A DNA stretch of 64,000 bases from Lentzea fradiae (GCF_900100955.1 NZ_FNCC01000001.1:372001-436000), one strand, 5' to 3'; shown: positions 34,644 through 43,273, numbered from the stretch's first letter. The notes: generated from the sequence alone by a model not told the origin. Numbers and translations: made by a program.

Positions 34644-35338
34644 TGACCGCCCTCGCGCCGGAACCCGTCGGCACCGGGGTCACCTTCGTCCTGGTGGACG
34701 TGCAGGAGTGCGGCGCCGACGGGGTCCGGTGGGCGGCCGCGTGCGCCGAGGCGCTCGGCACCGGCCTGGTCGTGCTCTCCGCGGAGGAGGACGACGCCGT
34801 GCTCACCGCCGCGATGTCCGAGCACCCGGGGCTGTCCGTGCGCGTCGCGCACCGCGGCGACGTGCGGCGCGAGGGTTCGATGGTCGTCGTCTCACGGGCC
34901 TCCGCGCTGGCCATGCCGCCGCTCGCGTGCCGCGACCTGAGCGACGTGGTGGTGCTCGGCGGTTCGCGCGCGGCGCTCTCCTGCTGCTTCGGCGTGGTGA
35001 CCGCGATTCTCGAACCCGTTGGGGGAGAAGGAGTCCTGCGCCGCGCGGTGTCGCTGTGCCGGGCGCGGCAGGCGACCAGGCTGCGGGTGCTCAGCCGGCC
35101 GTACTGGGCGTCGTGCGACCTGCCCGACGCCGTCGCCGACGCGCTGCACGCGGCCTGTCCCGGGGTGATCGTCGAGCTGGTGCGGCAGGTGCGGTCCGTG
35201 CGGGACGAGGTCCGCCTGTTCCCGAGCGACCTGCTCGTGGTGTCCGGCCGCGAACGCGGCCCCGCGGAGGGCCTGCAGCCGGCGGCGAGAGCGGCGCTGC
35301 ACCTGGCGGCCTGCCCGGTGCTGTTCAGCTGTTCCTGA
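34640..35338 (+). CDS. Universal-stress-like (Usp-fold) protein
   Basis: A 232-residue protein with two Rossmann-like halves. The second half ends with LFPSDLLVVSGRERGPAEG and AARAALHLAACPVLFSCS, the typical close of Usp domains. The first half (FVLVDVQECGADGVRWAAAC, GTGLVVLSAEEDD) looks like a degenerate copy. The ATP-binding GxxGS signature is not clear, so nucleotide binding is doubtful. It overlaps the DivIVA-like gene (ATGA) and must be co-expressed. Confidence 0.6.
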   Translation: MMTALAPEPVGTGVTFVLVDVQECGADGVRWAAACAEALGTGLVVLSAEEDDAVLTAAMSEHPGLSVRVAHRGDVRREGSMVVVSRASALAMPPLACRDLSDVVVLGGSRAALSCCFGVVTAILEPVGGEGVLRRAVSLCRARQATRLRVLSRPYWASCDLPDAVADALHAACPGVIVELVRQVRSVRDEVRLFPSDLLVVSGRERGPAEGLQPAARAALHLAACPVLFSCS

Positions 35339-35363
35339 CGTTTCTCCGACAGGGAGTGAGATC

Positions 35364-36266
35364 ATGACCATCGGCAGAGTCGTCGTGTACGTCCTCGCAG
35401 CGATGCTCGCCGGGGTGACGATCGGGCTGCTCAAGAGCTGGCCGGCGCCCGAGCCCGCCGGGCAGGACGTCGCGGGACCGGCCGTGGCGAGCATCTCGGT
35501 GAAGCCGCCGGCCACGCCGCAGGCTCCCTCGTCCGGTCCGGCGCCCTCCTCCACGTCCGAGGCCGCCCCGGCGTCCACGCCCGCGTCCGCGGCGCCGTCG
35601 TCCGCTCAGCAGGCCGTGCGGCGGCCGGGTCCCGGCCCGGAGCTGCCGCCCGGTGCGCCGGTGCGCGCGTGGGGCGAGGGCTGGTGGCGCACCGTGCCGG
35701 GCACGACGGAGCAGGTCGGCACCGGCCGCGTGCACACCTACGCCGTCGAGGTCGAGCAGGGCGCGGTGCTGCCCGCCGCCGACCGCGTCTTCGCGGAGAC
35801 CGTCGACGCCGCGCTGGCGGACCGGCGCGGGTGGACCGCCGGGGGCGGGGTCGCGTTCCGCCGCGTCGACCTGGAGGAGCCGGACGTCCGCATCCGGCTC
35901 ACCGCGACCGAGACCGCCCGTGCCGTGTGCGGGTTCGAGCTGCCGTACGACACCTCCTGCTACGTCAAAGGAATCGTCTACGTGAGCACACCGAGGTGGT
36001 TCCGCGGTGCCGAGTCGTTCGGCGGCGACCTGGAGGCGTACCGGCGCTACGTCGTGAACCACGAGATCGGCCACCACCTGGGCCACCGCCACGAGTTCTG
36101 CCCCGCCGACGGGGCGCAGGCCCCCGTGATGATGCAGCAGACCTTCTCCGTCTCCAACGACCGGCTGGCCGACATCACCGCCGCCACGCCGCAGGGCCCG
36201 AAGGTGCCCAGGGACGGCAAGACGTGCAAGGCGAACCCGTGGCCGCACCCGGAGGTGACAAGGTGA
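35364..36266 (+). CDS. DUF3152 membrane-anchored putative metalloprotease
   Basis: A 300-residue protein. Residues about 5-24 are a membrane anchor or uncleaved signal, 27-85 a Pro/Ser/Ala-rich stalk, and 95-290 a DUF3152 domain. VNHEIGHHLGHRHEFCP contains HExxH-x2-G-x2-H, a metzincin-type zinc site with a third His, and VMMQQTF could be the Met turn. Peptidase activity is inferred from this motif; the family is uncharacterised. Its stop overlaps the glycosyltransferase start (GTGA). Confidence 0.82.
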   Translation: MTIGRVVVYVLAAMLAGVTIGLLKSWPAPEPAGQDVAGPAVASISVKPPATPQAPSSGPAPSSTSEAAPASTPASAAPSSAQQAVRRPGPGPELPPGAPVRAWGEGWWRTVPGTTEQVGTGRVHTYAVEVEQGAVLPAADRVFAETVDAALADRRGWTAGGGVAFRRVDLEEPDVRIRLTATETARAVCGFELPYDTSCYVKGIVYVSTPRWFRGAESFGGDLEAYRRYVVNHEIGHHLGHRHEFCPADGAQAPVMMQQTFSVSNDRLADITAATPQGPKVPRDGKTCKANPWPHPEVTR

Positions 36267-37510
36267 AGATCGCGATGATCTCCTTGCAGGACAACCCGTC
36301 CACCGCTCTGCACGACCCGGACGCCCGCGGCCGCCGCCGGCACGTCGCGACGCTGTCGCGGGAGCTGCACCGGCTCGGCCACGAGCTGACGATCTACACC
36401 CGCCGGACCGACCCCCGCCTGCCGGAGCACGTGCGGGTGGACGACGGCTTCGAGGTGGTGCACCTCCCGGCCGGCCCGGCCCGCCCGGCGCCGCAGGAGG
36501 AGGTGGTGCCCCACATCGGCGAGTTCGCGCAGTGCCTGTCGTCCCGGTGGGACACCGCCGCCCCCGACGTCGTCCACGCCCACCACTGGATCTCCGGCCT
36601 CGCCGCCGTGCTGAGCGCACGGGGCACCGCGATCCCGATCGTGCAGAGCTTCCACGGCCTGACGGGCGGCGAGTCCGCCGAGATCGAACGCCTGGTCGGC
36701 CGCGGCGCGACCGGAGTGGTCGCCACGTCCGGGCAGGAGGCAGCCGAACTGGCGAGGCTCGGCGTGCGCCGGTCGAGGATCTCGACCGTGCCGTGGGGCG
36801 TCGACACGCGGCTGTTCGTCCCCACCGGCCCCACCACACCCCGCACCGGACGCCTGCGCGTCGTCGCCACCGGCGACCTCACCCCGCAGGACGGCCTCGA
36901 CGACCTGATCGTCGCGCTCACCGCCGTCAGCGCCACCGAACTGGTCATCGCCGGTGGCCCCGACCGCCGCCTCCTGGACAGGAACGAGGAGTACCGCCGC
37001 CTGCGCGCACTGGCCGCCGCCCACGACGTCGGTGGAGAGGTCAGCTTCCTCGGCCACGTGCCGCACTCCGAGATGCCCGCGCTGCTCCGCTCCGCGGACG
37101 TCGTGGCGTGCCCCCAGCGACACGCCTCGTTCGGAGTCGTCGCGCTGGAGGCGATGTCGTGCGGCGTGCCCGTGGTGGCCACGGCCGCGGGCGGCCTCGC
37201 CGAGTCGGTCGTGCACCAGGTGACCGGCCTGCTCGTCCCACCGCAGAACCCCACCCTGCTCGCCCGCGCCCTGCGCGCCCTGCTCGGCGACGAGGTGCGG
37301 CGCCAGCAGTTCGGCATCGCCGGGCAGGACCGCGTGCGCATCCGGTACGGCTGGGACCGGGTGGCGCTGGAGACCGGCCGCGCCTACCACCGGGCGGCGG
37401 GACCCGAGGTGATCACGACGCAGCGCGGAGCGGAGCCGGTGTACGCGCGGATGCGGCGGGCGTTGAGCGGGGACGAGGGGGCACCCGACCCCGGGGTGCC
37501 CACCGGCTGA
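36263..37510 (+). CDS. GT4-family glycosyltransferase
   Basis: A 415-residue GT-B enzyme of the GT4/MshA-like type. The acceptor half contains GRRRHVATLSRELHRLGHEL, DVVHAHHWISGLAAVL and PWGVDTRLF. The donor half has VVATGDLTPQDGLDD and the EX7E motif in SFGVVALEAMSCGVPVVATA. It would transfer a sugar from a nucleotide donor; the acceptor is unknown. It is last in the DivIVA-Usp-DUF3152 operon and has a paralogue convergent to it, about 110 bases away. Confidence 0.87.
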   Translation: MKIAMISLQDNPSTALHDPDARGRRRHVATLSRELHRLGHELTIYTRRTDPRLPEHVRVDDGFEVVHLPAGPARPAPQEEVVPHIGEFAQCLSSRWDTAAPDVVHAHHWISGLAAVLSARGTAIPIVQSFHGLTGGESAEIERLVGRGATGVVATSGQEAAELARLGVRRSRISTVPWGVDTRLFVPTGPTTPRTGRLRVVATGDLTPQDGLDDLIVALTAVSATELVIAGGPDRRLLDRNEEYRRLRALAAAHDVGGEVSFLGHVPHSEMPALLRSADVVACPQRHASFGVVALEAMSCGVPVVATAAGGLAESVVHQVTGLLVPPQNPTLLARALRALLGDEVRRQQFGIAGQDRVRIRYGWDRVALETGRAYHRAAGPEVITTQRGAEPVYARMRRALSGDEGAPDPGVPTG

Positions 37511-37619
37511 CCCCCGGGGTGGGTGCCGGGGGTGAGCCGGGAGCGGGTGTCCGTTGCGCGCCGGATACGGCCCCTGTCCGCCCCGCGGCCCTGTCCGCCC
37601 TGCGGTCATCGTCCGGCGG

Positions 37620-38663
37620 TCATCGTCCGGCGGGCAGTCTCCTGGCCACCCGCTCGTACACCGCCACCGCTTCCCGGGCCAGTCGTCCGCGTGAGTAGCG
37701 GCCCAGCACCCGGTCGCGGGCCGCGATGCCGTAGCGCTCGCGCAGCGTCTCGTCGGTGAGCAGCGCCCTCAGCGTCCTGGCCAGGTGTCGTGAGTCGCCG
37801 GGTCGCACCAGCACCCCTGTCACGTCCGGCAGGACGATGTCGGCCAGTGCTCCCACCGCCGTGGCCACCACGGGCACGCCGCACGCCATCGCCTCCAGCG
37901 CCACGATGCCGTACCGCTCGGAGGTGGGGGCGCACAGCACGACGTCCGCCGACCTCAGCACCTTCGGGCGGTCCTGGCGCGGTACCTCGTGGACCGCCAC
38001 AAGCTCGATGTTGTCCACAGTGGACAGGAGCGTGTCGGTCGCGGCTGTGGCGTCCTCGGACGGCGGGCCTGCCAGGGCGATCCGGACGCGGCCGTCGTGG
38101 AGGTCGACGGGACCCTCCGGGTGGAAGAGCGTGGCGTCCACCCCGCTCGGCACGACGGAGACCCTGCCGCGGGGGACGCCGAGGCGCCAGAGCTCCGCTG
38201 CCTCGGCGGTGCTCGTCGCGGTGAGCAAGGCTGCCCTGCGCACGACCAGCGACTCGGCGTCGGGGCACAGTTCCACTGTGGACTCCCGAAGTCCGTGGCA
38301 CGAGTGGACGACCGGTACTTCCGGGAGGTGCGCGGCGATCACCGACACGAGGCCGGACGTCCAGTGGTGTGCGTGCACGACGTCCGGAGGGCGTTGCCGC
38401 CACCGGGTGGCGAGGTGTTCGGCGAAGTCGCCGAGGTGAGGGACGAGCTCGTCCTCGGTGAGGACGCGGGGTGGTCCCGCGCGGACGTGCTCGACGGTGT
38501 AGCCCGCTTTGCCCGCAGTGGGCTCCGGGGCGTCGCGCCTGGTGTGCACCACCACCTCGTGACCGGCCGCGCTCAATCCCGCGCACAGTTCGGCGACGTG
38601 GGAGCTTTGCCCGGTTCCGTCGGCGAGCGGGCACGCCTGAACCGAGACGATCGCTATTCGCAT
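37620..38663 (-). CDS. GT4-family glycosyltransferase (paralogue)
   Basis: A 347-residue GT-B enzyme sharing with its neighbour the start (IAIVSVQACP), DVVHAHHWTSGLVSVIAAHL, VVPSGVDATLFHP and RYGIVALEAMACGVPVVATA with the EX7E pair. It is about 70 residues shorter, mainly in the linker (SEDATAATDTLLSTVDNIEL), where the usual donor-domain strand-loop block looks reduced. ATG 38663 gives the canonical N-terminus. Tail-to-tail arrangement with a paralogue suggests local duplication and inversion. Confidence 0.85.
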   Translation of the reverse strand: MRIAIVSVQACPLADGTGQSSHVAELCAGLSAAGHEVVVHTRRDAPEPTAGKAGYTVEHVRAGPPRVLTEDELVPHLGDFAEHLATRWRQRPPDVVHAHHWTSGLVSVIAAHLPEVPVVHSCHGLRESTVELCPDAESLVVRRAALLTATSTAEAAELWRLGVPRGRVSVVPSGVDATLFHPEGPVDLHDGRVRIALAGPPSEDATAATDTLLSTVDNIELVAVHEVPRQDRPKVLRSADVVLCAPTSERYGIVALEAMACGVPVVATAVGALADIVLPDVTGVLVRPGDSRHLARTLRALLTDETLRERYGIAARDRVLGRYSRGRLAREAVAVYERVARRLPAGR

Positions 38664-39142
38664 TGGCGGGCCGCATCCTCGGTCACTGGCGCGATTGCGA
38701 GCTGCCGGCTCAACTCGACCATTCCGGGAGTGGTCGGCCGACCGTATTGCCCGCGGAGCGCGCGGACAAGTTCGGGGTGCCGGGAGGAGGCCGCCGCGGC
38801 GGGAGTCGCGGGTGCTCCGGGGTGACGTCCTCCACCTGCGGTTTTGTAGTGTAGTCGCAGGTGGTGGGCGGTGTAGGTGCGGCCGTGGGCGTGGTGCTTC
38901 ACCCCAAAGGAAGATGCCGGGCCGGGGATTCGGTGATCTCTCCTGCTCATGGCCTTGGAAAGGCTCAAACGTCACGAATCAATTACCACTCGAAAGAGTG
39001 ATCATAGCCCTGGTGGTCACACCATCGCGTGGTAGCGGATTTGGTTTCGATCGGTCATTTGGATACGGTCCCCTCGGACTTGCGGTTGGTGCGAATCGCC
39101 GACGTAATCCGTTCTGGAACTATTTCGAACAAGGAGATTTCT
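38664..39142. other. 479-base intergenic region with low-GC segments
   Basis: Between the GT4 gene and the first chaplin-like gene. GC content drops clearly in 38841-38860 and 38970-39140. It holds the 9-base inverted repeat CCACCTGCG/CGCAGGTGG (38832-38864). A 98-codon minus-strand frame (38654-38950) ends across the GT4 start but has weak codon bias and no ribosome site, so I do not call it. The right end has AAGGAG for the next gene. Confidence 0.5.
38832..38864. repeat. Inverted repeat with A/T-rich loop
   Basis: CCACCTGCG (38832-38840) and CGCAGGTGG (38856-38864) enclose GTTTTGTAGTGTAGT. The A/T-rich centre in GC-rich DNA suggests a regulator site or RNA hairpin rather than a terminator. 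Confidence 0.4.
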
Positions 39143-39379
39143 GTGCTGAAGAAGGCAGGGGCGGCCGTCGCTATCGCGGGCGCATTCCTCGGTTTTGGTA
39201 CCTCCGCGCTGGCCGATGCCCCTGAGCTGGACATCTCGGAGCAGGTCGGCGTGCTCGACCTCAACGACTCCGACATCGTCAGCGACGTCAACGCCTGCTT
39301 CATCGACGTCAACGTCATCGCGGTGCCGGTGCTGTCGGACAACGACAGCGGCCTCTGCGCCAACTTCGACGAAAGGTGA
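39143..39379 (+). CDS. Small secreted chaplin-like protein
   Basis: A 78-residue exported protein. The signal peptide (LKKAGAAVAIAGAFLGFGTS) ends after ALA. The mature 50 residues contain the core CFIDVNVIAVPVLSDNDSGL followed by Cys, so two Cys stand 20 residues apart with a Val-rich strand between. This layout resembles chaplins, the amyloid surface proteins of streptomycetes, but lacks the exact chaplin consensus. GTG 39143 has AAGGAG six bases upstream. A paralogue follows 123 bases later. Confidence 0.72.
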   Translation: MLKKAGAAVAIAGAFLGFGTSALADAPELDISEQVGVLDLNDSDIVSDVNACFIDVNVIAVPVLSDNDSGLCANFDER

Positions 39380-39502
39380 CGTGATGGCGGCGCGCTGCCG
39401 CGGCGGCGCGCCGTCATGTCGCTGCGGGAGCGGGGCTTCGGCCTCGCTCCCGATCTCGTCGTTCGTGCAGACCCCAGACTGGTTCGTGAGGAGAACAACG
39501 TC

Positions 39503-39880
39503 ATGCTGAAGAAGGCTCTCGCCGCGGTTGCCGTCGGCACCGGTTTCCTGATGGTGGGCTCGCCCGCGTTCGCGACGCAGGGCGGCCCGGTCGACGAACT
39601 CGCCGACCTGGCCTCGAAGTACGAGCACAACCACCAGGTCGGTCTGGTGAACATGGAGAACTCCCAGCTGCTCAGCGACATCAACCTCTGCCACCTCGAC
39701 GTGAACGTCCTCGCGGTTCCGGTCCTCTCCGCCAACGACAGCGGTACGTGCCTGAACCAGGACGTCGAGGTCGACCACCACGAGCACCACCACGCGGACC
39801 ACGACGGCCACCACGACGGCCACGAGGCCCAGGGCGGCCACGAGGCCCACGAAGGCGACGAGGACCACGAGGACCGCTGA
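39503..39880 (+). CDS. Chaplin-like secreted protein with His-rich C-terminal tail
   Basis: A 125-residue exported paralogue of the preceding protein. The signal peptide ends near SPAFA. The core CHLDVNVLAVPVLSANDSGT then Cys matches its neighbour almost position for position. The last 37 residues are dominated by His, Asp and Glu (DHHEHHHADHDGHHDGHE), a probable metal-binding tail absent from the first copy. GAGGAG lies nine bases before ATG 39503. A very strong terminator follows. Surface location is inferred from the signal peptide. Confidence 0.75.
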   Translation: MLKKALAAVAVGTGFLMVGSPAFATQGGPVDELADLASKYEHNHQVGLVNMENSQLLSDINLCHLDVNVLAVPVLSANDSGTCLNQDVEVDHHEHHHADHDGHHDGHEAQGGHEAHEGDEDHEDR

Positions 39881-40008
39881 GCCACGTCCCGCACCACGTG
39901 CTCCCGCCGGGCGTTCCGGCTCCTACCGGTTCTTCGGGGGCCGGTACGCCGGTAGCGGCCGCACGGTGTGACGAGGTCCGGCCCGGTCGGACGACCGCGT
40001 TGCCGACG

Positions 40009-40042
40009 ACGAAGCGCCCCACCCGCCGGTGGGGCGCTTCGT
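40009..40042. terminator. Strong hairpin terminator after chaplin-like genes
   Basis: ACGAAGCGCCCCACC and its exact complement flank a CGCC loop: a perfect 15-pair stem. It separates the small secreted genes from the repeat protein and oxidoreductase. Confidence 0.85.
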
Positions 40043-40152
40043 GGTGTCTCGACACTTTCTGTTGTCGTGTAAAGGTTCCGGGTGACACGGGGATCACCTG
40101 ATTCGGCGGTTTAGGGGCGTTTCGGCTGGAACTGTGATCTCTTCTGGCGACG

Positions 40153-40551
40153 ATGGTTCGCATGATGAGGACGCCGATCTTCGACGAGCTCTACGCCAAG
40201 TACGTGGCGGGTACCTCCGCGAGAGACGCCGCGGGAGCGCACGCAGCCGCTCCGGCGCCGAAGGTGACCGTCCCGGCGCCTCAGGAGCCGTGGCAGGAGC
40301 AGGCGGCGTCCTGTCAGGCCGCACTGGCCCAGGCCGCTTCCTCCCCCTCCGCCCTGGGCCAGAGCACCTTGGGCCAGACCTCCCTGGCGCACGGTGCCCT
40401 CGGCCAGAGCACCCTCACCCAGAGCTCGCCGGCCCAGAGCACCCTCACGCAGAACCCGCTGGCGCAGGCCGCACTGGCCCAGGGCGCGTCCCAGACCGCC
40501 CTGACCTACACGGGCAGGCATCAGACACCGGAGTGGCCGTCCGGAGACTGA
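40153..40551 (+). CDS. Protein with about twelve xxLxQ pentad repeats
   Basis: A 132-residue protein without signal peptide or membrane helix. Residues 1-25 (IFDELYAKYVAGTSARDAAG) look ordered; 30-50 are Ala/Pro-rich. Residues 56-115 repeat every five residues: AALAQ, SALGQ, STLGQ, TSLAH, GALGQ, STLTQ, SSPAQ, STLTQ, NPLAQ, AALAQ. Central Leu with small residues before it recalls pentapeptide-repeat helices, though the usual Asn/Asp is missing. The start is uncertain (ATG 40153 or 40162) with no good ribosome site. The oxidoreductase gene follows after 41 bases. Function unknown. Confidence 0.65.
   Translation: MVRMMRTPIFDELYAKYVAGTSARDAAGAHAAAPAPKVTVPAPQEPWQEQAASCQAALAQAASSPSALGQSTLGQTSLAHGALGQSTLTQSSPAQSTLTQNPLAQAALAQGASQTALTYTGRHQTPEWPSGD
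40318..40494 (+). repeat. Degenerate 15-base coding repeat
   Basis: The 15-base unit GGCCAGAGCACCCTC and variants recur through this part of the gene, encoding the pentads. Divergence between units shows an old array under protein-level selection rather than a recent expansion. Confidence 0.6.
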
Positions 40552-40592
40552 ACGGGCCAATCCGCCGCGGGAGGGGCTCCGAACCACCCGGT

Positions 40593-42092
40593 GTGAAGGC
40601 GACTCGTTCCGTCCTGGCCGGTCTGGTGCCGGTGGCCGCTGCCGTGGCCACCGGCCACCTCGTCGCGGGGCTGGTGGACCCGCAGGCGTCCCCGTTCCTC
40701 GCCGTCGGCAACACCGCGATCGACCTGACTCCCCACCCGGTCAAGGACTTCGCGATCCGCGCGTTCGGCGAGAACGACAAGCTCGTCCTGCTCGGCGGCA
40801 TGGCGGTCGTGCTGGCGGCGCTCGGCGTGGTGGCGGGGCTGCTGTCCCGGCGCGGTCCCGGACCCGGTGTCGTGGTGGCGGCGGTGCTCGGCCTGCTCGG
40901 CCTCGCCGCGGTGCTGACGAGGCCGGTGACGACGGGGTGGTCGGTGCTGCCGCCGCTCACGAGCCTCGTGGTGGGGGTCGTGGTGTTCCGGTGGCTGTGG
41001 TCCCGGGCGCGTCCGGCGGAGGTGCCGGGACGGCGGAGGTTCCTCGTGTCGGCGGGACTCGTCGCGGCGGGTGCCGCGGTGGCCGGGGCGGGCGGGCAGC
41101 TGCTCGCCGGGCGGGTCGACGTGGAGGCGTCCCGGCGGCGCATCACGCTGCGGCCGCGCGACCCGGCACCGGAGATCCCGTTCGGCGCGGACTTCGCGCG
41201 GGAGGGCACCCCGTCGTTCCTGACGCCGAACCCGGAGTTCTACCGGGTCGACACCGCGCTGAGCGTGCCGCGCGTGCGGGCGGAGGACTGGCGGCTGCGG
41301 GTGCACGGCCTGGTGGACCGGGAGCTCGTGCTGACCTACGACGACCTGCTGCGGCGCCCGCTGGTGGAGAAGACGATCACGCTGGTGTGCGTGTCCAACG
41401 AGGTCGGCGGCCGGTACGCGTCCACCGCGAACTTCGTGGGCGTCTCGCTGCCGGAGCTGCTGCGGGAGGCGGGGGTGCGGCCCGGCGCCGACCAGCTCGC
41501 CACCCGCAGCACGGACGGGTGGACGTGCGGGACACCGGTCGACGCGATCATGGCGCCGGGGTCGAACGCGCTGCTGGCGCTCGGCATGAACGGCGAGCCG
41601 CTGCCGCTCGAACGTGGTTTCCCGGCTCGTCTGGTGGTGCCGGGCCTCTACGGCTACGTCTCGGCGACCAAGTGGCTGGTGGACGCGGAGCTGACCACGT
41701 TCACCGCGTTCGACCCGTACTGGGCGCGGCGCGGCTGGGCGAAGCGGGCGCCGGTCAAGGTGATGTCCAGGGTGGACCGGCCGCGGTCGTTCGAACGGCT
41801 GCCGGCGGGCAGGGTCGTCGCGGCGGGCACCGCCTGGGCCCCGCACACCGGGATCGACCGGGTGGAGGTCCGCGTCGATGGCGGACCGTGGCAGCGGGCG
41901 ACGCTCGCCACGCAGGTCAACGCCGACACCTGGCGGATGTGGCGGATCGAGCTGGACCTGCCGCCGGGCAGCCACACCGTCGAGTGCCGGGCCACCGACC
42001 GCGCCGGAACCACCCAGACCGGTGACCGCGCCGCCCCGGTGCCGGACGGCGCGACCGGCTGGCACTCGATGGTCTTCACGGCCGAGGGGTGA
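40593..42092 (+). CDS. Membrane-anchored molybdopterin oxidoreductase (sulfite-oxidase family)
   Basis: A 499-residue enzyme. Residues 1-165 hold about four to five membrane helices. Residues about 220-385 are the molybdopterin domain: TPNPEFYRVDTALSVPRV, then TLVCVSNEVGGRYAST, where the Cys is the likely molybdenum ligand, and YGYVSATKWL. Residues about 405-495 are the Mo-co dimerisation domain (APHTGIDRVEVRVDGGPWQR). The catalytic part should sit outside the membrane, where it may reduce or oxidise sulfur or methionine-sulfoxide-like substrates; the electron partner is unknown. GTG 40593 begins the first helix. Confidence 0.87.
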   Translation: MKATRSVLAGLVPVAAAVATGHLVAGLVDPQASPFLAVGNTAIDLTPHPVKDFAIRAFGENDKLVLLGGMAVVLAALGVVAGLLSRRGPGPGVVVAAVLGLLGLAAVLTRPVTTGWSVLPPLTSLVVGVVVFRWLWSRARPAEVPGRRRFLVSAGLVAAGAAVAGAGGQLLAGRVDVEASRRRITLRPRDPAPEIPFGADFAREGTPSFLTPNPEFYRVDTALSVPRVRAEDWRLRVHGLVDRELVLTYDDLLRRPLVEKTITLVCVSNEVGGRYASTANFVGVSLPELLREAGVRPGADQLATRSTDGWTCGTPVDAIMAPGSNALLALGMNGEPLPLERGFPARLVVPGLYGYVSATKWLVDAELTTFTAFDPYWARRGWAKRAPVKVMSRVDRPRSFERLPAGRVVAAGTAWAPHTGIDRVEVRVDGGPWQRATLATQVNADTWRMWRIELDLPPGSHTVECRATDRAGTTQTGDRAAPVPDGATGWHSMVFTAEG

Positions 42093-42093
42093 C

Positions 42094-43152
42094 TCACTCG
42101 AAGAACTTCAGGCCCCAGCCCGTGTCGGAGGGGGCGCCGGGGGAGTTGGCCCGGCTGTAGGTGGTGTCGCCCCACCACGCGAACGTGCCCGTGTACCAGT
42201 ACCGCTCGGCCCACGAGTACTGCGTGCCCTTGGCCACGGCGTGGTAGAGGAAGGGGAACCGCGGCCCGGCGGGCGGGCTCGTCGCGATGTCGCCGTCGAG
42301 CAGGGCGAAGGTGTGGTGCCCCGGGCCGTTCACGTGCAGCGTGGGGTGCCAGCCGGACATCATCGTCCCGGCGTTCGAACCGAACAGGCAGCCGTTGGAC
42401 TTGTACCAGTCCCACACGTGCGTCGGGTCGCCACCGGGGCGCAGGCGGAGGTCGGCGAGGCAGTACTGCTCGCTCCAGCTGCCGTTGGCGGAGTAGACGA
42501 CGTGCAGCTGCCCGTTGGGGTCCTTGATCGCCTCGGGCGACTCGTTGACGAACGGGTTGCCGACGACCCGCTCCCAGGGCTCGCGCGGCTGGGAGATGAC
42601 GTACCGGGCGCCGGTCGGCGTGGTCGGGCTGCTCATCCGCGCGATGTAGAGGTTCTGCTCGTGGCCGGTGTCGTCCGCCCAGCCCGACCAGACGAACCAG
42701 CGTTGTCCTCCGAACGTGAACAGGGTGCCGTCGATGGCCCACCTGTCGTCGGGCAGGTCGAGCTTCCTCGCGGCGCTGTAGCCGCTCGCGGGCTGCGCGG
42801 AGCTGATGACGTACATCCGCCGCGCTTTGCCGCTGCCGGCCGCGAAGTAGACGTGGAACCGGCCGCCGTCGCGGACGATCTCCGGCGCCCACACGTCGGT
42901 CACGGTGCCGGTGGCACGCCAGATCTCCTGCTCGGCCGCGGCGGCCACGTCGTCGGGGGTGGAGGCTTGGCGGGCGACGATGCGGTCTCCGGCCGACTGC
43001 ACGGCCACGTAGGTGGAGCCGACGCGCAGCACGCTCGGGTCCGCGGCTCTCAGGCCGGTCCGGCCGGCGTGCGCGGCGGGGCCGGTGACGACGGTGGTGG
43101 CGGCACAAAGCACGAGTGCCGAGGCACAGCGGAAGAACCGCGACAGCAGCAT
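42094..43152 (-). CDS. Secreted GH43-like glycosidase
   Basis: A 352-residue exported five-bladed propeller. A signal peptide ends near GPAAHAG. RAADPSVLRVG carries the base Asp, TDVWAPEIVRDGGRFHVYF and RWAIDGTLFTFGG the modulating Asp, and VNESPEAIKD the acid Glu, as in GH43. Only one domain is present. ATG 43152 is used because it leads the signal peptide. It is divergent from the sugar transporter operon and shares the promoter region, so it likely releases the sugar that operon imports. The exact linkage is unknown. Confidence 0.83.
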   Translation of the reverse strand: MLLSRFFRCASALVLCAATTVVTGPAAHAGRTGLRAADPSVLRVGSTYVAVQSAGDRIVARQASTPDDVAAAAEQEIWRATGTVTDVWAPEIVRDGGRFHVYFAAGSGKARRMYVISSAQPASGYSAARKLDLPDDRWAIDGTLFTFGGQRWFVWSGWADDTGHEQNLYIARMSSPTTPTGARYVISQPREPWERVVGNPFVNESPEAIKDPNGQLHVVYSANGSWSEQYCLADLRLRPGGDPTHVWDWYKSNGCLFGSNAGTMMSGWHPTLHVNGPGHHTFALLDGDIATSPPAGPRFPFLYHAVAKGTQYSWAERYWYTGTFAWWGDTTYSRANSPGAPSDTGWGLKFFE

Positions 43153-43273
43153 TGTGGCATCGTCGGGGACACCGCCGTGCCGCGCGAGCGGGGTCACCCG
43201 GTCGTGGCGTGACGTGCGGTGCTCCGGGTCGAGTCAAGGGAGAAGTTGGCCGATATGTGCCACCCCGGCACTG

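Noticed and set aside
38654-38950. 98-codon minus-strand frame overlapping the GT4 start
   Set aside because: Third-position GC is clearly lower than in neighbouring genes, no ribosome site is present, and the translation looks low-complexity.
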